Shown: positions 1 through 9,070, counted from the first letter of the stretch. The stretch: DNA of 64,000 nt from Rheinheimera oceanensis (GCF_018831085.1 NZ_JAGPNM010000008.1:22144-86143), one strand, 5' to 3'. Translations and numbers: made by a program. The notes: generated from the letters alone by a model not told the origin.

Positions 1-153
1 CTAAGCCAACCGTTGCAGGCCAGGATGCTGACAAATTCGCCGGGAGCGAATTTGAACAGCTCTGCTGATCCGCAGGATAAACTTCATGGATGAAGTTTAT
101 AATCGAGCCCCCAGGGAAGGGTTTACGGCGTGTTGGTGTGGGCAACCCTGTTC
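1..153 (+). repeat. Hairpin-rich inverted-repeat element I, copy A (truncated by window start)
   Basis: This stretch matches 3563-3715 over its whole 153 bases with only a few substitutions and no length change. It ends in the 14-base terminal repeat GGGCAACCCTGTTC at 140-153; the other terminal repeat would lie just before the window. Two internal hairpins are visible: AAATTCGC/GCGAATTT at 33-53, and ATAAACTTCA/TGAAGTTTAT at 77-100 with loop TGGA (TCCA on the other strand). No protein is encoded. It lies downstream of yheV. It resembles a miniature inverted-repeat element; that class assignment is inference. Confidence 0.8.
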
Positions 154-177
154 TCGCAAAATTTAACCTTGCTTGCG

Positions 178-384
178 TTATTCCGGCTTAAAAACGCCAA
201 TAACCTGCTCGGCGGCGCGGCTGGCTTTGGCTATCTGCGCTTCGGGCTGCACCATCTGGTGGCCACATTCCACGCACTCGACTTTTTCTACGTTATTTTC
301 CAAAAACAACATCAGCGTATCCATCGCTTTGCATTTCGGGCAGCTGGCACCGGCAATAAAACGTTTCTTTTTACGTGTTGTCAT
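178..384 (-). CDS. yheV: YheV-type small zinc-ribbon protein
   Basis: A 68-residue basic protein of the YheV family, whose function is not established. It begins with the family's KKKRFIAGASCPKC segment and has two CxxC pairs (CPKC near residue 16, CVEC near residue 38), the arrangement expected for one zinc site, and it ends with the typical EQVIGVFKPE-like tail. I prefer the ATG at 384 over an in-frame ATG at 396, because GAGA lies six bases before it while the upstream ATG has no spaced ribosome site. It is divergent from yheS, with about 100 bases between, a neighbourhood that fits known yheV/yheS/yheT/yheU grouping in enterics. Name sure, role unknown. Confidence 0.85.
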   Translation of the reverse strand: MTTRKKKRFIAGASCPKCKAMDTLMLFLENNVEKVECVECGHQMVQPEAQIAKASRAAEQVIGVFKPE

Positions 385-487
385 CTTGTATCTCATTTCT
401 CAGTGGCAGCAATTTTATCCGGCAAGTCTTGGTTTGTTGCGGTTATACGGGTAAATTAGCAACCCAATTCAGTACACAGGAAAAAAC

Positions 488-2395
488 ATGATCCAACTGC
501 AACAGGTCGAATTGCGCCGCGGTATTCAATGTTTGTTTCAGGGCGCCGATCTTACCGTATTTCCGGGGCAAAAGGTGGGAATTGTTGGTGCAAACGGCTG
601 TGGTAAATCCAGCTTGTTTGCCCTGCTGCAAAATAAACTGCACGCCGACGCAGGCTCTGTCAGCATTCCGGCCAGTTGGCATATTTCTACCGTAGCCCAG
701 GAAACACCAGCACTTGATTGCAGCGCGATGGATTATGTACTGCAAGGCGACGAGCAGCTGTTTCCGTTATTATTAAAAGTGCGCACCGGCTGCAGCGAAA
801 GTGATTTAGCCGCAATACACCTGCAAATTGAAGCCTTAGATGGCTACCGCGCTGAAGCCAAAGCCGGTATTTTGCTCGACGGCCTTGGTTTTAGCGGTGA
901 AGCACAACAGCAGGCGGTAAAATCATTCTCTGGTGGCTGGCGTATGCGGTTAAACCTGGCACGGGCATTAATGCAACGCGCCGAACTGCTGTTACTGGAT
1001 GAACCGACCAACCACCTCGATTTAGACGCCGTATTGTGGCTGGAAAAATATCTGAGTAACTATCAGGGCACCTTGCTGCTAATCAGCCATGACCGCGATT
1101 TTCTCGATGCAGTAACCGACAATATCGTGCACATAGAACGCCAAACGCTGACCTTATACAAAGGTAACTACAGCCAGTTTGAACGCCAGCGCGCCGAGCA
1201 GTTGTCGCAACATCAGGCCAACTTTGACAAGCAGCAGCGCCAGGTGGCGCACCTGCAAAAATTTATCGACCGGTTTAAAGCCCAGGCCACCAAAGCCCGG
1301 CAGGCACAAAGCCGCATTAAAGCGCTGGAACGCATGACCATGCTGGCACCGGCGCATGTTGATTCCCCCTTTAGCTTCAGTTTTCGTGAGCCCAAAGCGC
1401 TACCTAATCCATTACTAAAAATGGAAAACGTACAGGCCGGTTATGCCGACAAAATTATTTTAAGCCAGATTAAATTCCAGTTATTGCCAGGCAGCCGTAT
1501 TGGTTTACTTGGCCGCAACGGCGCCGGTAAATCTACGCTAATTAAGCTTTTGTCTGGTGGTATGGTGCCGCAAAGCGGTGAAGTATGGTACGCCAATGGC
1601 GTAAGTCTGGGTTATTTTGCCCAGCATCAGTTGGAAACCCTGCGGCCGCAGGATTCACCGCTGCAACATCTGGTGCGGTTAGACCCGTTAGTACCCGAGC
1701 AAAAGCTGCGCGACTTTTTAGGCGGTTTTGGCTTTCACGGCGATAAAGCACTGGAAGCCTGTGCACCATTTTCCGGCGGCGAAAAAGCCCGTTTGGTACT
1801 GGCACTGATCGTTTACCAACGGCCTAATTTGTTGCTGCTGGATGAACCAACCAACCACCTTGATTTAGATATGCGTGAAGCCATAGTGATGGCACTGCAG
1901 GAGTTTGAAGGCGCTATTGTTATCGTATCGCACGACCGCCACCTGCTTAGCAGCTGTACCGACGAGTTTTATTTAGTCGCTAATGGCCGTGTAGCACCGT
2001 TTGACGGAGATTTAGCCGACTATTACCAATGGCTGCAACAAGACGCCCGGCAAACAGCCAATGCCGCCCAGGCTGATGCTGCTGTTAGCAGTAATGTGGT
2101 ACGTAAAGATCAAAAGCGGCTGGAAGCCGAGCTGCGCAATTTACTGCGGCCGATAAAGCAAAAAATAGAAAAACTGGAACAACAGCAAGAAAAGCTGACC
2201 AACGAACTGACCGCCATTGAGCAAAAAATGGCCGATCCGGATATATACGACGCCAAGCGTAAGGCCGAGCTAACAGAACTGCTGGCTAAACAGGCCGCAG
2301 CCAGCAGTAGCTTAAGCAGCACAGAAGAAGACTGGTTTATGGCCCAGGACGAACTGGAGCAAAAAACTGTGCAGTTCTGGAGCAGCAATGCTTAA
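488..2395 (+). CDS. yheS: ABC-F family ATPase YheS
   Basis: A 635-residue soluble protein with two tandem ABC ATPase domains and no membrane segment, the ABC-F layout of proteins that act on the ribosome. The first Walker A is GANGCGKS at 34-41, followed by signature SGGWRMRL and Walker B LLLLDEPTNHLDLD. The second half has GRNGAGKST near 346, signature SGGEKARL and an identical Walker B. The linker between domains is charged and helical (about 240-300), and the C-terminal 100 residues are predicted coiled coil rich in Lys, Glu and Gln. The sequence follows E. coli YheS almost throughout. AGGA lies a suitable distance before the ATG. A translation-related role is known for the family; the exact substrate is not. 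Confidence 0.95.
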   Translation: MIQLQQVELRRGIQCLFQGADLTVFPGQKVGIVGANGCGKSSLFALLQNKLHADAGSVSIPASWHISTVAQETPALDCSAMDYVLQGDEQLFPLLLKVRTGCSESDLAAIHLQIEALDGYRAEAKAGILLDGLGFSGEAQQQAVKSFSGGWRMRLNLARALMQRAELLLLDEPTNHLDLDAVLWLEKYLSNYQGTLLLISHDRDFLDAVTDNIVHIERQTLTLYKGNYSQFERQRAEQLSQHQANFDKQQRQVAHLQKFIDRFKAQATKARQAQSRIKALERMTMLAPAHVDSPFSFSFREPKALPNPLLKMENVQAGYADKIILSQIKFQLLPGSRIGLLGRNGAGKSTLIKLLSGGMVPQSGEVWYANGVSLGYFAQHQLETLRPQDSPLQHLVRLDPLVPEQKLRDFLGGFGFHGDKALEACAPFSGGEKARLVLALIVYQRPNLLLLDEPTNHLDLDMREAIVMALQEFEGAIVIVSHDRHLLSSCTDEFYLVANGRVAPFDGDLADYYQWLQQDARQTANAAQADAAVSSNVVRKDQKRLEAELRNLLRPIKQKIEKLEQQQEKLTNELTAIEQKMADPDIYDAKRKAELTELLAKQAAASSSLSSTEEDWFMAQDELEQKTVQFWSSNA

Positions 2396-2409
2396 CAGCG
2401 GCAGAAAAA

Positions 2410-2886
2410 ATGCCTGAAGCCATTACACCAGACAAGTTGTGGCAGTTTAGCCTGCAACTGTATCCGCAGGTTAAACCGCTGTGCCTGCAATGGCAGGATG
2501 AACTGGGCGCAAATGTAAACCTGCTGCTGTTGCTGTGCTACTTAGAACAGCAGCAACTTAGTTTAAGTGCTACTGAGCTGCAGCAACTGGCAGCACAGCT
2601 AAACAACTTTAGTGCACAGTTTACCAAGCCATTGCGTGCACTGCGTAAAAATACCGCTATTGCCGCGATAACACCGGCACAACAGCAAACATTAAAGCAG
2701 GCCTTGTTGCAGGCCGAACTAACACTGGAGCAACTGGAACAACAGTTGCTGCTGCAACACTGCCCGCCGCTAAGCAAGCAAGCCTCCCCGTTGCTGGAGC
2801 TGTATTTAGCCCAGCTTAATACTGATAACAACGCAAACAGCGATATACTAGCCGCGCAAATAGTTGATCTGCGTCAAGCTTACTAA
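2410..2886 (+). CDS. TIGR02444 family protein of unknown function
   Basis: A 158-residue protein starting 14 bases after yheS and probably cotranscribed with it. It contains the pattern of the TIGR02444/DUF2390 family: LWQFSLQLYPQVKPLCLQWQDE near the N-terminus, NLLLLLCYLEQQ, and LRALRKNTA in the middle. It is rich in Leu and Gln and predicted all-helical and cytoplasmic, with no signal peptide or membrane segment. No catalytic motif can be seen. In related genomes this family is commonly found beside yheS, so a link to that ATPase is possible, but this is only association. Function unknown. Confidence 0.8.
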   Translation: MPEAITPDKLWQFSLQLYPQVKPLCLQWQDELGANVNLLLLLCYLEQQQLSLSATELQQLAAQLNNFSAQFTKPLRALRKNTAIAAITPAQQQTLKQALLQAELTLEQLEQQLLLQHCPPLSKQASPLLELYLAQLNTDNNANSDILAAQIVDLRQAY

Positions 2887-2986
2887 CACCTAAGCCCGCA
2901 CAGCGGCTGATCTTTGATCTGTATCAGTTAGTCCGGTTATTGCTTTGCCTACACTTGCCATAACAACACAGCAAGAGGGCAAGGTT

Positions 2987-3127
2987 ATGAACCTGTGGCA
3001 GGAATTTTTAAACGATCCGGTAATTTTTATCTCTTTTACCGGTTTGGCTATTGTGATTGGCTTATGTATTTTTTACGCCGTGTACTTTATGTATAAGGTC
3101 GGGCACGAACAGCCAGACAATAAATAA
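2987..3127 (+). CDS. Single-span membrane microprotein, possibly DUF3149
   Basis: A 46-residue protein with one hydrophobic segment (about residues 12-36) followed by a short charged tail. The frame can be opened at an upstream TTG (2945), but AAGG directly precedes the ATG at 2987, so I use that start. The layout of a short amphipathic start, one membrane span and a Lys-containing end resembles DUF3149 proteins, which are of unknown function; I hold that match loosely. It stands alone between the yheS pair and the convergent fdxA gene. Confidence 0.6.
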   Translation: MNLWQEFLNDPVIFISFTGLAIVIGLCIFYAVYFMYKVGHEQPDNK

Positions 3128-3136
3128 AGCACAACG

Positions 3137-3463
3137 TTAACCTACATCAAGATACTGCAGTTTATCCGGTACACCATTCCAGCTATCAGCATCTGCTGGC
3201 GCCGGTTTTACTTCGCGGATATTGGGCCACAGCGCAGCCAGTTCGGCATTTAACTGAATAAAGCCGTGTTGCTCTGCCGGCACTTTGTCTTGTTGCACTA
3301 TCGCATTGGCCGGGCATTCCGGCTCGCATAGGCCGCAATCAATGCAAATAACCGGATCGATGGCCAGAAAGTTGGGCCCTTCAAAAAATGCGTCTACCGG
3401 GCATACCGCTACGCAGTCGGTGTATTTGCATTTTATACAGTTATCCAGCACCACAAAGGCCAT
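3137..3463 (-). CDS. fdxA: Ferredoxin FdxA (7Fe-type)
   Basis: A 108-residue ferredoxin of the FdxA family, a small cytoplasmic electron carrier. The N-terminal half carries [14 protein letters not shown] followed by [12 protein letters not shown], the cysteine pattern of one 3Fe-4S plus one 4Fe-4S cluster. The remainder is the long C-terminal extension typical of the family (about 50 residues, rich in Ala, Pro and Trp). Its 3' end faces the small membrane protein gene at 2987-3127, only nine bases away. Its upstream region holds copy B of the repeat element, so the native promoter must lie in the first 85 bases upstream or the element has been inserted behind it. Confidence 0.93.
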   Translation of the reverse strand: MAFVVLDNCIKCKYTDCVAVCPVDAFFEGPNFLAIDPVICIDCGLCEPECPANAIVQQDKVPAEQHGFIQLNAELAALWPNIREVKPAPADADSWNGVPDKLQYLDVG

Positions 3464-3856
3464 AGTGTATTGGTTCCTAATGTTTCAGGCTGGCGATCAT
3501 ACTGCAGCGTGCTAAAAAAACAACTATCTGCCAACCAGGGCTTAAGTGAGAACAGGTTTGCCCTAAGCCAACCGTTGCAGGCCAGGATGCTGACAAATTC
3601 GCCGGGAGCGAATTTGAACAGCTCTGCTGATCCGCAGGATAAACTTTATGGATGAAGTTTATAATCGAACCCCCAGGGAAGGGTCTACGGCGCGTTGGTG
3701 TGGGCAAACCTGTTCGTATCGAAGCTCAAAGACCGACTTTTCTACATAACTGCCGCAAACGAATACGGACATAACCCGAGGCTTGGCGTAAAATAGCCTA
3801 ATCTTGTGAGCTGCCCGCCTGTTGCTGGGCAGCAATGACACCGATTTGGAACCCCT
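3464..3856. other. Intergenic region between fdxA and the FAD oxidoreductase
   Basis: 393 bases without a gene, between divergent genes. It holds about 85 bases next to fdxA, then repeat element I copy B (3550-3715), then about 140 bases that must carry the promoter of the oxidoreductase gene. A hairpin GCTGCCC/GGGCAGC at 3810-3833, with a ten-base loop, lies 23 bases before that gene's ATG. I could not settle on a convincing promoter hexamer pair. Confidence 0.7.
3550..3715 (+). mobile_element. Hairpin-rich inverted-repeat element I, copy B (complete)
   Basis: The complete 166-bp copy. Its ends are perfect 14-base inverted repeats, GAACAGGTTTGCCC at 3550-3563 and GGGCAAACCTGTTC at 3702-3715. 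Inside are the hairpins AAATTCGC/GCGAATTT (3595-3615) and AAACTTTAT/ATGAAGTTT (3641-3660, one mismatch). No open reading frame of substance and no transposase are present, so it would have to be mobilised in trans. No target duplication is obvious at the flanks (TAAGTGA on the left, GTATCG on the right). It is the same element as 1-153 and, inverted and more diverged, 53648-53814. Confidence 0.8.
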
Positions 3857-5458
3857 ATGCTGCGCCTGACCGAAATAAAACTGCCGTTAAACCATGATGA
3901 AAATGCTATTAATGCCGCTATTGTAGCCAAACTTAAACTAAAACCAGAGCAACTGCTTAGCGTTCATGTGTTTAAGCGCGGTTTTGACGCACGCAAAAAA
4001 ACCGATATTCAGCTTATTTACACCCTGGATATCGAGGTAGATAACGAAGCGGCACTGCTGGCAAAATTTGCCAAAGATCAGCATGTAAAACCGTCACCCG
4101 ATACCAGTTATAAATTTGTCGCTCAGGCTCCGGCCACATTAAGCGAGCGCCCCATTGTAATCGGCCTGGGCCCCTGTGGTTTATTTGCCGGCTTGATTTT
4201 GGCGCAAATGGGCTTTAAACCGATTATTTTAGAACGCGGCAAAGAAGTACGCGAGCGCACCAAAGACACCTTTGGTTTTTGGCGCGGTAAAGAATTAAAC
4301 CCCGAGTCAAACGTGCAGTATGGTGAAGGCGGCGCCGGTACTTTTTCCGATGGCAAACTGTACAGCCAGGTAAAAGACCCGAAACATTATGGCCGCAAAG
4401 TAATGAGCGAGTTTGTTGCCGCCGGTGCACCAGACGAGATTATGTATGTTAGCAAGCCGCATATCGGTACTTTTAAGCTGGTGGCGATGGTAGAAAAAAT
4501 GCGCGCCAAAATTATTGAGCTGGGCGGAGAAATTCGCTTTAGCAGCCGGGTCGATGATTTGCATATCGACAATGGCCAGTTAACCGGCTTAACACTGTCT
4601 ACCGGTGAGAAGTTATACAGCAAGCACGTGGTGCTGGCGGTGGGCCATAGCGCGCGTGATACGTTTCAGATGCTGTATGACAAAGGCGTGTATGTTGAAG
4701 CCAAGCCGTTTTCTATCGGCTTTCGGATTGAGCATGAGCAGTCAATGATCGACGAGTGCCGCTTTGGCCCCAATGCCGGTAACCCGATTTTAGGCGCCGC
4801 CGATTATAAATTAGTACACCATTGCAGCAACGGCCGCAGCGTTTATAGCTTTTGTATGTGTCCCGGCGGTACTGTGGTAGCCGCTGCGTCAGAACCCGGC
4901 GGCGTGGTCACCAACGGCATGAGCCAGTATTCACGCCACGAGCGTAATGCCAACAGCGCTATTGTCGTCGGTATAGACCCAGAGCGTGACTACCCCGGCC
5001 ACCCGTTGGCTGGCATTGCACTGCAGCGTAAGCTGGAGCAGCAGGCATTTAAACTCGGCGGAGAAAACTACTTTGCCCCGGCGCAACTGATTGGTGATTT
5101 TCTGGCTGGTAAGCCCTCTACCGGGCTTGGCGATGTTAAACCGTCTTATACACCCAATATCACCCTGACTGATTTAGCCCAGTTGCTGCCGGATTTCGCC
5201 GTTACCGCTATTCGTGAAGCCATACCGGCATTTGACCAACAAATTAAAGGCTTTGCCAAAGCCGATGGTTTATTAACCGGCGTAGAAACCCGCACCTCGT
5301 CACCCATTTGTATTAAACGTGGCACAGATTACCAAAGCATTAATATTAAAGGCCTGTACCCTGCCGGTGAGGGTGCCGGTTACGCTGGTGGTATTTTATC
5401 GGCCGGTATAGACGGCATTAAAGTAGCTGAGGCTGTAGCGCTGGCAATGCTGGCTTAA
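3857..5458 (+). CDS. FAD-dependent oxidoreductase, COG2509 type
   Basis: A 533-residue cytoplasmic flavoprotein. Residues 1-90 form a small N-terminal domain typical of this group; the FAD-binding Rossmann motif VIGLGPCGLFAGLILAQMG begins near residue 97 and is followed by an ERG acidic end. The C-terminus has the second FAD contact, GLYPAGEGAGYAGGI. A conserved GEGGAGTFSDGKLYS segment sits near residue 155. Family members are annotated as FAD dehydrogenases or geranylgeranyl reductase-like proteins without a proven substrate. Its stop codon overlaps that of the convergent GGDEF gene by four bases. Function beyond a flavin redox enzyme cannot be stated. Confidence 0.85.
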   Translation: MLRLTEIKLPLNHDENAINAAIVAKLKLKPEQLLSVHVFKRGFDARKKTDIQLIYTLDIEVDNEAALLAKFAKDQHVKPSPDTSYKFVAQAPATLSERPIVIGLGPCGLFAGLILAQMGFKPIILERGKEVRERTKDTFGFWRGKELNPESNVQYGEGGAGTFSDGKLYSQVKDPKHYGRKVMSEFVAAGAPDEIMYVSKPHIGTFKLVAMVEKMRAKIIELGGEIRFSSRVDDLHIDNGQLTGLTLSTGEKLYSKHVVLAVGHSARDTFQMLYDKGVYVEAKPFSIGFRIEHEQSMIDECRFGPNAGNPILGAADYKLVHHCSNGRSVYSFCMCPGGTVVAAASEPGGVVTNGMSQYSRHERNANSAIVVGIDPERDYPGHPLAGIALQRKLEQQAFKLGGENYFAPAQLIGDFLAGKPSTGLGDVKPSYTPNITLTDLAQLLPDFAVTAIREAIPAFDQQIKGFAKADGLLTGVETRTSSPICIKRGTDYQSINIKGLYPAGEGAGYAGGILSAGIDGIKVAEAVALAMLA

Positions 5459-6852
5459 ACGGGCTCAGAGGGCACAGAAACCCGGTGTTTTACTGCTGTA
5501 GCTTCGCTTAGCATTATTCTGTTACCGCCGGCTTTTTTCGCCAGATACATGGCATTGTCGGCACTGAGTATTAATGTTTGCGCTTCTTTGCTGTGCTGCG
5601 GATACAAAGCCACACCAACACTGGGTAACACCTGCAAAGCGGTGCCAGATAAATTAAAAGGCAGGTTTAACGCCTGGCGGATTTTTTCTGCCAGTAGCAG
5701 AGCCAAATCTTCATTATCTATTTGCTGCAATAAGATAACAAACTCATCGCCACCAAAGCGGGCTACAGTGTCGCTGCTACGCAAGCAACATAGTATCCGC
5801 TGGGCGGTATGTTGCAGTAATTCGTCACCAGTATGATGGCCGTAATTGTCATTAATCTGTTTAAATTTATCTAAATCCAGATATAACAAGGCAAACTGGC
5901 TTTGTTCACGCTCGGCCGTCGTCAGTGCCAGCTGCAACCTGTCGTAAAACAGTTCACGGTTTGGCAATTGCGTTAACTGATCATACAGCGCATTGCGGTG
6001 CAGCCGGTCAAGCATTTGCTTACGCTCTATGGCTACCGCCACCTGCACTGAAACAAATTCGAGCAATTCCATTTCACTATGGTTGTAGCCGGGCGCGTCA
6101 GTACTGTTTTGCAGCATTAAAGCGCCCATTACAGTGCTGTGCGACTTTAGCGGCACACCAAGCCAGTTTATTTCGGCACCGGCTACCAGTTGCTGTAATT
6201 TTGCTGGCAGTCCGGCCTGGTTATCGCCGGTAACTAATACTGTTTCAGACCGTTTTACTACCTCGGCACATAATGCCAGTATATCGCAGCCAGCCGCTTC
6301 AGCTGTTTGCTGCGCCACCGAGGTATAAACAAAGCCCAGCTGCCCGTTGTTAACATCGGGCAGTACAATAGCAAAACAACGCATGGGTATTAAACCGGCA
6401 ATAATTTGCTGAATGCTGCGATATAACGCAGGTAGGTCGTCGCTGGCGAAGGCAGCTTCTGAAATAGCGTAAATTGCCGCCTGGCGCGCTTCAGTTTGTT
6501 TGCTGCGGGTAATATCGCGTGCTACTGCTACACGGCGTTTATCGGTTTCTGACCAACGGGCTGACCATAACAAATGCACTGTCTGGCCATCTTTGCGGAT
6601 ATAGCGGTTTTCAAAGTCTACTTTTACCGCACCGGCATTTATTTCACTGGCCGCTTGCAAGGTGCGGGCTCTGTCATCCGGGTGTACCAGTTCAATCATT
6701 GGCCTGCCCAGCATTTCCTGCGGGGTATAACCAAAAATACGTTCCGCACCGGCACTGACAAACTCAAACCGACCATCTTTATCTACTACGCAGATGGCAT
6801 CCAGCAGTAAATCAATATATTGGCTAAGGGCTTTGTAACTGTCAGTATTCAT
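5455..6852 (-). CDS. PAS-GAF-GGDEF diguanylate cyclase
   Basis: A 465-residue cytoplasmic sensor enzyme with no membrane segment. Order: PAS domain (about 10-115, with FVSAGAERIFGY and HPDDRA), GAF domain (about 130-285), GGDEF domain (about 295-455). The active-site motif is intact, RFGGDEF near residue 367, and five residues before it stands RSSD, an RxxD inhibitory site for product feedback. It should therefore make cyclic di-GMP from GTP and be product-inhibited. No EAL domain is present. The signal sensed by PAS or GAF is unknown. It is a single gene, convergent with the FAD oxidoreductase. Confidence 0.9.
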   Translation of the reverse strand: MNTDSYKALSQYIDLLLDAICVVDKDGRFEFVSAGAERIFGYTPQEMLGRPMIELVHPDDRARTLQAASEINAGAVKVDFENRYIRKDGQTVHLLWSARWSETDKRRVAVARDITRSKQTEARQAAIYAISEAAFASDDLPALYRSIQQIIAGLIPMRCFAIVLPDVNNGQLGFVYTSVAQQTAEAAGCDILALCAEVVKRSETVLVTGDNQAGLPAKLQQLVAGAEINWLGVPLKSHSTVMGALMLQNSTDAPGYNHSEMELLEFVSVQVAVAIERKQMLDRLHRNALYDQLTQLPNRELFYDRLQLALTTAEREQSQFALLYLDLDKFKQINDNYGHHTGDELLQHTAQRILCCLRSSDTVARFGGDEFVILLQQIDNEDLALLLAEKIRQALNLPFNLSGTALQVLPSVGVALYPQHSKEAQTLILSADNAMYLAKKAGGNRIMLSEATAVKHRVSVPSEPV

Positions 6853-6964
6853 AAAACTGCGAAACTACTACAACAGAGGATTGGTTAAACCTTAGCATGG
6901 TTCGGCAAGGATATCAGGTGGCACAGGCCGGTTTACATAAAATAAAGCTAATATTGCAAAGCAA

Positions 6965-6984
6965 CAGGGTGCGCCAGCACCCTG
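6965..6984 (-). terminator. Hairpin behind the amidohydrolase gene
   Basis: CAGGGTGC and GCACCCTG form a perfect eight-base stem with a four-base loop, six bases past the amidohydrolase stop. The following bases on the minus strand are only moderately T-rich (TTGCTTTGC), so it is a plausible but weak intrinsic terminator. Confidence 0.5.
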
Positions 6985-6990
6985 CATGAA

Positions 6991-9009
6991 TTAAGGTTTA
7001 AACGCGACCGGGCTGGTAAAAGGTGTAACACCGAGCACCGGATAGAGTTCATCCGGTTTGTAGTAGTGCTTGCCTTTAAATACCATAGCCACTTTGCGGA
7101 TATCGGCCATATTAGTTGTCGGGTCGCCGTTTATCAGCAGTAAATCGGCATCTTTGCCCACGCTGATTGAGCCACTGTGATACGCCGCGCCGACCAGCCG
7201 CGCCGGTTCATAACTGGCAATGCGCAGTACATCCAACGGCGGTATACCGGCCAGGGCATACAGTTCCAGCTCACGGTGTAAAGTAAAACCGGCAATATGA
7301 TCGGTGCCGGGTACTATTGGCACGCCGGCGTCATACAGCTTTTTAACCATTTTCAGCATAGCGTCGGCCGACTTTTGATATACCGGTTGCAGCTCTGGCG
7401 TGACATTCATTGACGCACCTTTTAACTGCCTGACAACACCAAGTGGTAAATGCTCGGCAATAGCGGCAAATTCCGGGTCAATTTGTTTATTCTGCCCCAG
7501 TAACAAACTGCGAAAAGTAGCGACGGTAGGGTCAACCACTATTTGTTTGTCGGCCAGCAACTTAATAAAATCCGTTACCGGTTTACCGGCTAAATCCAGG
7601 CTGCCCGCTTTTTCGCCTAACAGCGAAAACCGCAGTTGGGTACGGGTGTCTATCTCAGTGCCGGCCAGAAAGTTTAAAAACAGCATATTTACATGCTGAA
7701 TTTCATCAAAACCCTGCTCTACTGCCTGACGCGCCGTCATAAAGGCGGGTATATGGCCGCTTAAACGCATGCCACGGCGGTGTGCATGCTCAGCAATAGG
7801 TTTAACCCAGGAGGGATCAATTGAGCTGTAGATCTTTATTTGCAAATAACCGTTATCAGCAAACCAGTCTATTTTTTCATGCGCTTCCTGTAAGGATTTT
7901 ACCGACAAGCCAGCTGAATATTCACTTTGTTTATCAAAAAAGCCGGCGCGGTATACCCGGTTGCCAATCAGCTGATCGCTGTTAAATAAACCGGCAATTT
8001 CCATAATATTGTCATGGCTGTTGCCAATATCGCGCACGCTGGTAACCCCGGCGGCAATATTCAGTAAGCCATCGTTTTTCGATAAATGGCCATGCATATC
8101 CCACAAGCCGGGGATGATAGTTTTGCCACGCGCATCCAGCACCTTTGCTCCGGCCGGGGCGGTCAGGCCACTTGCTACCGCCGTTATTTTGCCGTCTTGC
8201 AGCAGTACGTCGGTATTGCGCAGCACTTTACGCTCAAGCACATCTACCACACTACCGCCTTGTAGCAACACAGTGCTGTAGCTATAGCTGAGGTGTTTGG
8301 CAATATCGGCCAGATAGTCATTCTCGGCCTGTTTTTGTATTTTTGTCAGCTCAGCAAAATTATCCAGGCTAAAACCCTCGCGGATCACCCGCATAAAACC
8401 GCTGAAATCCTGGGCAAAATAGTGGCCATCTTTATCAAACCAGCCAAAGGATGGGTTAAACGCCAGGCCGCTGATGGCGTATAACGTCACTTCTTTACTA
8501 TTGTTGCCGTTGCTTACTGTAACGGTTTTCAGCGCATCCAGCCTGGCTGTACCGCCGGGGAATAAATCGACCGAACGGGTTGGCGATGCCATTAACGCTT
8601 TCATCAGCACATGGCTGGCTGCCCCGGCTTCATCAGTGGGCACATAAAAGCGTTGTTCGCCAGTTTGCAGCATGCCTTCATCTTTATTGCCGGACCAGCG
8701 CGCCACGCCATCAACCAGGCTGAATTGCTCAGCTATTGGCGCACCAAAAACCGAAGTACCGCTGGCAGAAAACGCTATGGGTACCCCTTTGGCATCAACC
8801 TGTAGTGTTTCGTTAACGGTAACCACCCGGTTGTTCCAGCTCATTTTAAGCGATGCGCTATAGTTACCGTCTTCCTGTCGGGTAATAACCTGCTCACCGG
8901 CCTCACCTTTTTCGGAATATAACTTATTAACAACCTTGTGTTCCGCCGCATTAAGCACGGCGCAATGCAACAATATCAGGCTGCAGAATAATATAGAGCT
9001 AAGTTTCAT
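6991..9009 (-). CDS. Secreted amidohydrolase-family metal enzyme
   Basis: A 672-residue protein with a cleavable signal peptide (hydrophobic core in residues 5-18, then LNAAEH), so it acts outside the inner membrane. Residues about 25-230 are an N-terminal region of unknown fold; the amidohydrolase barrel follows. Metal-site residues are visible: DMHGH (HxH) near residue 307, Lys in LQIKIYSS, His in LSGHIPA, His in IQHVN and Asp in PGTDHIAG. The C-terminal beta-sandwich strand SISVGKDADLLLINGDP is typical. Related enzymes are imidazolonepropionase-like or peptidase-like, but substrate cannot be read from sequence. It is a stand-alone gene. Confidence 0.85.
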   Translation of the reverse strand: MKLSSILFCSLILLHCAVLNAAEHKVVNKLYSEKGEAGEQVITRQEDGNYSASLKMSWNNRVVTVNETLQVDAKGVPIAFSASGTSVFGAPIAEQFSLVDGVARWSGNKDEGMLQTGEQRFYVPTDEAGAASHVLMKALMASPTRSVDLFPGGTARLDALKTVTVSNGNNSKEVTLYAISGLAFNPSFGWFDKDGHYFAQDFSGFMRVIREGFSLDNFAELTKIQKQAENDYLADIAKHLSYSYSTVLLQGGSVVDVLERKVLRNTDVLLQDGKITAVASGLTAPAGAKVLDARGKTIIPGLWDMHGHLSKNDGLLNIAAGVTSVRDIGNSHDNIMEIAGLFNSDQLIGNRVYRAGFFDKQSEYSAGLSVKSLQEAHEKIDWFADNGYLQIKIYSSIDPSWVKPIAEHAHRRGMRLSGHIPAFMTARQAVEQGFDEIQHVNMLFLNFLAGTEIDTRTQLRFSLLGEKAGSLDLAGKPVTDFIKLLADKQIVVDPTVATFRSLLLGQNKQIDPEFAAIAEHLPLGVVRQLKGASMNVTPELQPVYQKSADAMLKMVKKLYDAGVPIVPGTDHIAGFTLHRELELYALAGIPPLDVLRIASYEPARLVGAAYHSGSISVGKDADLLLINGDPTTNMADIRKVAMVFKGKHYYKPDELYPVLGVTPFTSPVAFKP

Positions 9010-9070
9010 GGTGTGTCCTTATCAGGAAATAAACTCAGAAACTATAGCAGCTCTTAACATTAAGGCAGGA

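Noticed and set aside
3640..3680. A possible tRNA T-arm-like string in element I
   Set aside because: The string GGTTCGAT appears, but no acceptor or anticodon stem can be built around it.
3477..3707. A 76-codon frame on the minus strand between fdxA and the flavoprotein
   Set aside because: Mostly translated repeat element I; no ribosome site.
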